From the NCBI GenBank assembly GCA_029880425.1, contig JAOUOK010000025.1, positions 1 to 10,099 of the forward strand: a stretch of DNA of 10,099 nucleotides, in the 5' to 3' direction. The translations under genes and the position numbers were made by a program. The notes beneath the pieces are model-generated. The model saw only the letters and a program-made list of their open reading frames with translations, ran no database searches and was not told the origin of the DNA. Position 1 is the stretch's first letter, and each line of letters starts with the position of its first letter. The DNA is from Gammaproteobacteria bacterium (GTDB lineage: Bacteria > Pseudomonadota > Gammaproteobacteria > UBA6429 > Thiohalophilaceae). This document shows, piece by piece, positions 6,561 through 10,099 of the stretch.

Positions 6561-7394
6561 TTACTCTTCGTTATTTACAATATATTGACTATGTTTTTCA
6601 GATTTTTTAAAAACCCATGATAGTGCAATACCAATCATGAAAGAATCTTTTTGCTTTACAAGAGGACTATCAATATACGTCGCACCGTGTAAATCATCAT
6701 ACCTGGCAAACAGGCCAAAAAAGATGTCATCAAAACGTTTACTTATGCTTAAGGTAACACGTGAGCCACTATAACCTGCCTGTGCATCATATTGTGTACG
6801 GTTAGCAGTGACATATTGCGGTGTAACCTGGTAAAAATAATCATGGTATTTTTCAGTTGCCCAAACAGGTCCTGTAGATACTGCTGTTTCCCAACCTGAA
6901 TTAAAATAACGAAGTTGCAGGTATGGTGAAAAAACCCAGCCGATACTTTCAAACTGCCCCAGTTCATAGGCCTGGCGAAGCGGTAATGCAAAACGCAGGC
7001 GAATATTCTTATCTTCCGACTGGTAAAGGCTGAATTGTATTCTTGGGCCAAGCTCAACCACCATGCTTAAATTAGCCATTCCCGTTCGGGCCCGGTTATC
7101 ATCACTATCAACAGGCAAGGCAAATGCAGTACTGATGTCAAGCTTTATATTTTCACTGTTATAAAAGTAAAACCGCCCGCCTTCTTTATCAAACTGAAGT
7201 CGTTTACCGCTGTATCGAAAATAAGGAATAGGTACAACATAATTTGCATATTGATCGGAGCCACGATAATGAGGAATACTTATGCCTCCAACACCAACAC
7301 CCAGCTCCCACATGGGTTTACTTTGCCTGGCACTTTCATTTGCATTACCGTATGTACTAAGTGACACTAAAATTAGTGTATATATTATTTTCAT
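6561..7394 (-). CDS. MipA/OmpV-family outer-membrane protein
   Basis: The 277-residue protein has a signal peptide with likely cleavage after GNA (about residue 18) and alternating hydrophobic strands of an outer-membrane beta barrel. The early block GVGVGGISIPHYRGSDQ and the following PIPYFRYSGKRLQFDKEGG are hallmarks of the MipA/OmpV family. Members are outer-membrane barrels. In E. coli MipA links murein synthase and hydrolase, and others act as scaffolds or porin-like proteins, so the exact role here is open. The last strand ends in SWVF at residue 262, where the family normally stops, but here 15 more hydrophilic residues follow. No good ribosome site precedes the ATG. The start rests on the signal peptide. 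A dyad and a tandem repeat lie upstream. Confidence 0.88.
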   Translation of the reverse strand: MKIIYTLILVSLSTYGNANESARQSKPMWELGVGVGGISIPHYRGSDQYANYVVPIPYFRYSGKRLQFDKEGGRFYFYNSENIKLDISTAFALPVDSDDNRARTGMANLSMVVELGPRIQFSLYQSEDKNIRLRFALPLRQAYELGQFESIGWVFSPYLQLRYFNSGWETAVSTGPVWATEKYHDYFYQVTPQYVTANRTQYDAQAGYSGSRVTLSISKRFDDIFFGLFARYDDLHGATYIDSPLVKQKDSFMIGIALSWVFKKSEKHSQYIVNNEE

Positions 7395-7426
7395 TCAGCA
7401 GGTTTTTTATAAATCATCGACTTTAA

Positions 7427-7453
7427 TACTATAACTGTTATACCAGTATAGTA
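7427..7453. repeat. Inverted repeat TACTATA/TATAGTA upstream of the MipA-like gene
   Basis: The arms TACTATA (7427-7433) and TATAGTA (7447-7453) are perfect inverse complements separated by 13 bases. A CTG/CAG pair inside can extend the stem past a one-base bulge. It lies between the dioxygenase stop and the MipA-like start. It is AT-rich and not followed by a clean U-tract, so an operator is as likely as a terminator. Confidence 0.45.
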
Positions 7454-7467
7454 GTTTGATAGTTTGA
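7452..7467. repeat. Tandem 8-base direct repeat TAGTTTGA
   Basis: Two exact copies of TAGTTTGA stand head to tail, the first overlapping the right arm of the inverted repeat. The 8-base period differs from the 11-base period of OmpR-family sites. The repeat is seen directly; a regulatory role for the outer-membrane protein gene is only possible. Confidence 0.45.
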
Positions 7468-7519
7468 TTTATACCTTACTGTAGCAACAATCTTCGCAGG
7501 TAAATAAGTGCAAATATTA

Positions 7520-8446
7520 TTATCTTACAGAATCTGAAATGCTGGTACCTTGTAGACGATTAAAATATCGTGCACGATAAAAGTGACGTTTATATTCTTC
7601 GCTATCTTTAAAAGCTGCCCGATCATGCAACACATTATTACTTACCAGGCCCATACCCGCTTCTAATAAACCACGATAAATATACGGTGAATCACTATTA
7701 AGAATATCTTTCAGGCAGGTTAGCGCTTCCTGGGTAAGTGGATCATCCGACCAGATTACATTGTTTACACGAATGGTGTAACGCATATGTAAGTCACCAC
7801 CGGGAGAAATACTAAATACTGGCCCGGCTTCTTCTGCCCGCGCAACCGTTCCTTCTTCAATTCGTGCCGGGATTGTCATCACATTGTCGCCCATTAGTGC
7901 ACGAATATAATCAGGGTTCTTTTCACGAAGTAAGATATAGGCAACTTCATGATCCATTAAGGCATTTTCCCCACCCTCAGCTGCTCGTTGCACAACATGA
8001 AGTAACAATGAATGAATCTGGTTTTGCCTGCTATTGTAATAACCATCTGTATGCCAGTTTATAGCCTGGTTCGTATAGGGAATATAACGCTGACGAATCC
8101 CCTCTGTTGCTACCGTGAGTGAAGTTAAGCCGGTGTCATTTGCCAACCAGTTATTATCAAGACTTTGCACACCAAAGCGTCGTCCAATTGAAAGGGGAAT
8201 TTCAGGATCTGGATCGGAGCCGGTTTTACCTGCATAAATCACCATATTCGTTTTACGACAAACATCAAGCATTGCCTGGTGCTCAGCTTGACTCAAAATC
8301 CTGGGGTCAATAACTTCAACGATTAAATCACTAATATTTACCGGATAATTCTCAAGTTTTTGATCGCGCCATTTTTCATAAAGCTCGTTATTTTCCGGAC
8401 TAAATGGAGATAGTATATTTTTAAGGTTTGGGGTTTGAGCAATCAT
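7520..8446 (-). CDS. Fe(II)/2-oxoglutarate dioxygenase, TauD/TfdA type
   Basis: From the preferred start the protein has 308 residues and the TauD/TfdA fold. Iron ligands are H132 and D134 in NWHTDGYY and H274 in NNVLHDRAAF. The 2-oxoglutarate carboxylate would be bound by an arginine of the RARYFNR block near residues 291-295. The enzyme would use O2 and 2-oxoglutarate to hydroxylate a small substrate, giving succinate and CO2. The substrate cannot be named, and it is not clearly taurine dioxygenase. The frame also allows a GTG start at 8500, but that has no ribosome site and lies upstream of the predicted transcription start near 8492. The ATG at 8446 has an AGGT six bases ahead. An FNR box controls the predicted promoter, an odd setting for an enzyme that needs oxygen. 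Confidence 0.87.
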   Translation of the reverse strand: MIAQTPNLKNILSPFSPENNELYEKWRDQKLENYPVNISDLIVEVIDPRILSQAEHQAMLDVCRKTNMVIYAGKTGSDPDPEIPLSIGRRFGVQSLDNNWLANDTGLTSLTVATEGIRQRYIPYTNQAINWHTDGYYNSRQNQIHSLLLHVVQRAAEGGENALMDHEVAYILLREKNPDYIRALMGDNVMTIPARIEEGTVARAEEAGPVFSISPGGDLHMRYTIRVNNVIWSDDPLTQEALTCLKDILNSDSPYIYRGLLEAGMGLVSNNVLHDRAAFKDSEEYKRHFYRARYFNRLQGTSISDSVR

Positions 8447-8498
8447 GTCATGACCTGCAGTATTTAAAATCTCTGGCTGAGATAAGAGGTAAAATGGC

Positions 8499-8504
8499 AC
8501 TATA
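8499..8504 (-). promoter_or_regulatory. -10 box TATAGT of the dioxygenase promoter
   Basis: On the minus strand this reads TATAGT, close to TATAAT. Taking it as positions -12 to -7 puts the transcription start at about 8492, leaving a leader of about 46 bases before the ATG at 8446. There is no good -35 hexamer, as expected for an activator-dependent promoter. Confidence 0.65.
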
Positions 8505-8526
8505 ATGTGCCGTTTCGCAAGAATAA

Positions 8527-8540
8527 TTGATCAAGATCAA
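8527..8540. promoter_or_regulatory. Perfect FNR/Anr-type binding site
   Basis: TTGATCAAGATCAA matches the FNR/Anr consensus TTGAT-N4-ATCAA at all ten defined positions. Its centre at 8533.5 is 41.5 bases upstream of the start predicted from the TATAGT box, the canonical class II activation position. It is the only full match I found in the window and it lies between genes. It faces the dioxygenase gene. FNR-family relatives such as Dnr, which sense NO, use nearly the same site. Confidence 0.8.
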
Positions 8541-8606
8541 TAAAGGAGGGATATAATCAAATGGATTTCCTGCATCATAAGGAATGTTAATTAAACACGG
8601 TCCAAA

Positions 8607-10099
8607 TTAACGCCTATCATTATTTTCATTTGCAAGGTAATGGCATACCCGCGCAACATGCCCACTAATACGGTCCAGCCAGCGCACAGCATCTAATGAC
8701 GCATTTCCCCTGGCTGCACTAATACGGTTTTGTGCAACATGTTCCATAATTGAATGCCGTAAATGTTCTGCCCTATTTGAAATATTAGCGGCAAGTTCAT
8801 TAGCCTGCTCTGTTGCAGAAAACCAGTCATTACTTTGTAAATCATTAACTACTTCAGAGAATACAGCTGAAACCTTTCTTCTGTCAGCATCTGTATCTTC
8901 TATATAGTTTAAATCAAGGAGCTTATCTTTATCTTCATAACAACGTTCATATAATCTCTGTATATGGTCCATAGCATGAAAAATTTTTATAAAATGATCA
9001 TGGTGTTCTGCTTTATTATCACTCATATCAATATTATCAATATAAGATTGCGTTTTAATTAATTCATACTTTAATTCAAGCAGATTGCTCTCACGACCTT
9101 TAGTCATATCTCCCATTAAGAAAATAATATGTTTTAACAATGCAACAACTTCATTTCTTAGTGTTGATTGCACTGCCGTGAGAGCTAACGAAGGATCTTG
9201 CAATAAAGTATTATCGAGACTACGCGTATAAGAAGGTTCTGATTCAGGTATTAATCGCTCAATCATCCGTGAAAATTTATGTGTAAGTGGTAATACAATT
9301 ATTACACCCAGCGTATTAAAAAGTGTATGAAAAGCAATTAATGCTATTTCGGCATTATTTTCCAGCGCATCCTGCCCCCACCATTGCCATAAAAGAACAT
9401 AAGGCGTTATTAAAAATAATGCACCTAATCCGGTAAAACAATTATAAATCACGTGTGAAAAACCAGTGCGGCGTGAACCTACAGTACCACCAATGGTTGC
9501 AAGGGCAGCCGTTACGGTGGTACCAACATCCATACCAACAACAAGTGCAGCAGCCTGTGGAAAATTAATTACACCAGTAAAGAGAGCGGTTAAAGTAACA
9601 GCCACACCGGCACTGGATGATTGTGTTACAGCAGAAAAAAGAATCCCCATTAACAAAAGCTGAATACGACCGGTAAATGTATCTGCAGGAAAATTCTCAG
9701 GTGTTACCAGCTTTTGTACATCTGCCATTCCTTCCTGTATTAAATAGATACCAACAAATACCAGGCCAAAACCAGCAACTGCCATACCTATACTTGCCCA
9801 GTAATTCCTGGCGAATAAACGAAGTAACGCACCAACCAGGATCAGCGGCATTAGTACCGATCCGATTTTGAGTTTAAAACCGAGCAGCACAACAAACCAG
9901 CCTGTTATGGTTGTGCCAATATTTGCACCAAAAATAATACCCAGTGCTTCGGCAAATCCCATTAACCCTGCACCAACCATTCCTATTGCGATAACCGTCG
10001 TCGCACTGGATGATTGCAAGATAGCAGTGGTAATAGTACCGGTAACTGCACCGGACAAAGGCGTGTGTGTAAAACGTAGTAATAACTTACGCATAGCAT
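8607..10099 (-). CDS. Na+/phosphate cotransporter (NptA/YjbB type) with PhoU-like tail, N-terminus cut by window edge
   Basis: The frame stays open to the window edge. The first ATG inside (10094) starts within a conserved GDRLRKLL-like region of the family, so the true start lies outside and roughly 30-40 residues are missing. The visible 495 residues hold two inverted Na/Pi-cotransporter repeats, each with a QSSS motif (residues 27-30 and 158-161) and a GANIGTT/GMDVGTT motif (56-62 and 187-193). About eight membrane segments are visible, followed from about residue 300 by a soluble, helical PhoU-like domain. The family moves phosphate with sodium, often outward or at high external phosphate. 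The PhoU-like part may gate it. It precedes the dioxygenase gene on the same strand, but that gene has its own promoter. Confidence 0.88.
   Translation of the reverse strand, partial: AMRKLLLRFTHTPLSGAVTGTITTAILQSSSATTVIAIGMVGAGLMGFAEALGIIFGANIGTTITGWFVVLLGFKLKIGSVLMPLILVGALLRLFARNYWASIGMAVAGFGLVFVGIYLIQEGMADVQKLVTPENFPADTFTGRIQLLLMGILFSAVTQSSSAGVAVTLTALFTGVINFPQAAALVVGMDVGTTVTAALATIGGTVGSRRTGFSHVIYNCFTGLGALFLITPYVLLWQWWGQDALENNAEIALIAFHTLFNTLGVIIVLPLTHKFSRMIERLIPESEPSYTRSLDNTLLQDPSLALTAVQSTLRNEVVALLKHIIFLMGDMTKGRESNLLELKYELIKTQSYIDNIDMSDNKAEHHDHFIKIFHAMDHIQRLYERCYEDKDKLLDLNYIEDTDADRRKVSAVFSEVVNDLQSNDWFSATEQANELAANISNRAEHLRHSIMEHVAQNRISAARGNASLDAVRWLDRISGHVARVCHYLANENNDRR

Noticed and set aside
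7864..8313. Two plus-strand frames opposite the dioxygenase gene
   Set aside because: Both are antisense to a gene with intact iron-binding residues and show no recognisable domain.
8447..8500. GTG start at 8500 giving an 18-residue longer dioxygenase
   Set aside because: It has no ribosome site, overlaps the predicted -10 box and lies upstream of the predicted transcription start.
9466..9871. Two plus-strand frames opposite the phosphate transporter gene
   Set aside because: They are antisense to well-conserved transporter repeats and have compositions typical of shadow frames.

Overview
This window comes from an AT-rich proteobacterial chromosome, most likely a gammaproteobacterium. The evidence is a PhoP/PhoQ-like two-component pair, a MipA/OmpV outer-membrane protein, a small protein resembling the TIGR02647 family (which I know from gammaproteobacteria), c-type cytochromes of the SHP/DHC type and a perfect FNR/Anr box. 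The genus cannot be told from the sequence. I see no phage, insertion sequence, CRISPR array, rRNA or tRNA. No stretch longer than about 160 bases lacks a gene.

Left edge (1-1043, minus strand): a metallophosphoesterase gene that runs off the window, so its stop codon is not visible. It is divergent from the next block.

Cytochrome block (1202-5122, plus strand): six closely packed genes that look like one operon. They encode a membrane cytochrome b561, a periplasmic SHP-type monoheme cytochrome c, a diheme cytochrome c (DHC), a small exported PepSY-domain protein, an OmpR-family response regulator and a PhoQ-like sensor kinase. The expected electron path is quinol or another membrane donor to cytochrome b561, then DHC, then SHP, whose heme can bind O2 or NO. 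The last three genes would sense an envelope signal and control the operon. The kinase has an unusual phosphoacceptor motif.

Minus-strand block (5136-7394): convergent with the operon across a 13-base gap. Reading leftward from 7394 it holds a MipA/OmpV-family outer-membrane protein, a small TIGR02647-like protein and a membrane diguanylate cyclase with a PilJ/NarX-like sensor region and an intact GGEEF site.

Right block (7520-10099, minus strand): an Fe(II)/2-oxoglutarate (TauD/TfdA-type) dioxygenase and, upstream of it, a Na+/phosphate cotransporter with a PhoU-like tail that is cut by the window edge. Between them is a perfect FNR/Anr box centred exactly where a class II FNR promoter needs it, 41.5 bases before the start predicted from a TATAGT -10 box. 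This predicts that an oxygen-consuming enzyme is induced when oxygen is low, and it also moves the enzyme's start codon inward to 8446.

The recurring theme is respiration and gas or redox sensing: an O2/NO-binding cytochrome, an FNR-controlled dioxygenase and a cyclase with a possible nitrate-type sensor fold. That these loci act together is inference.
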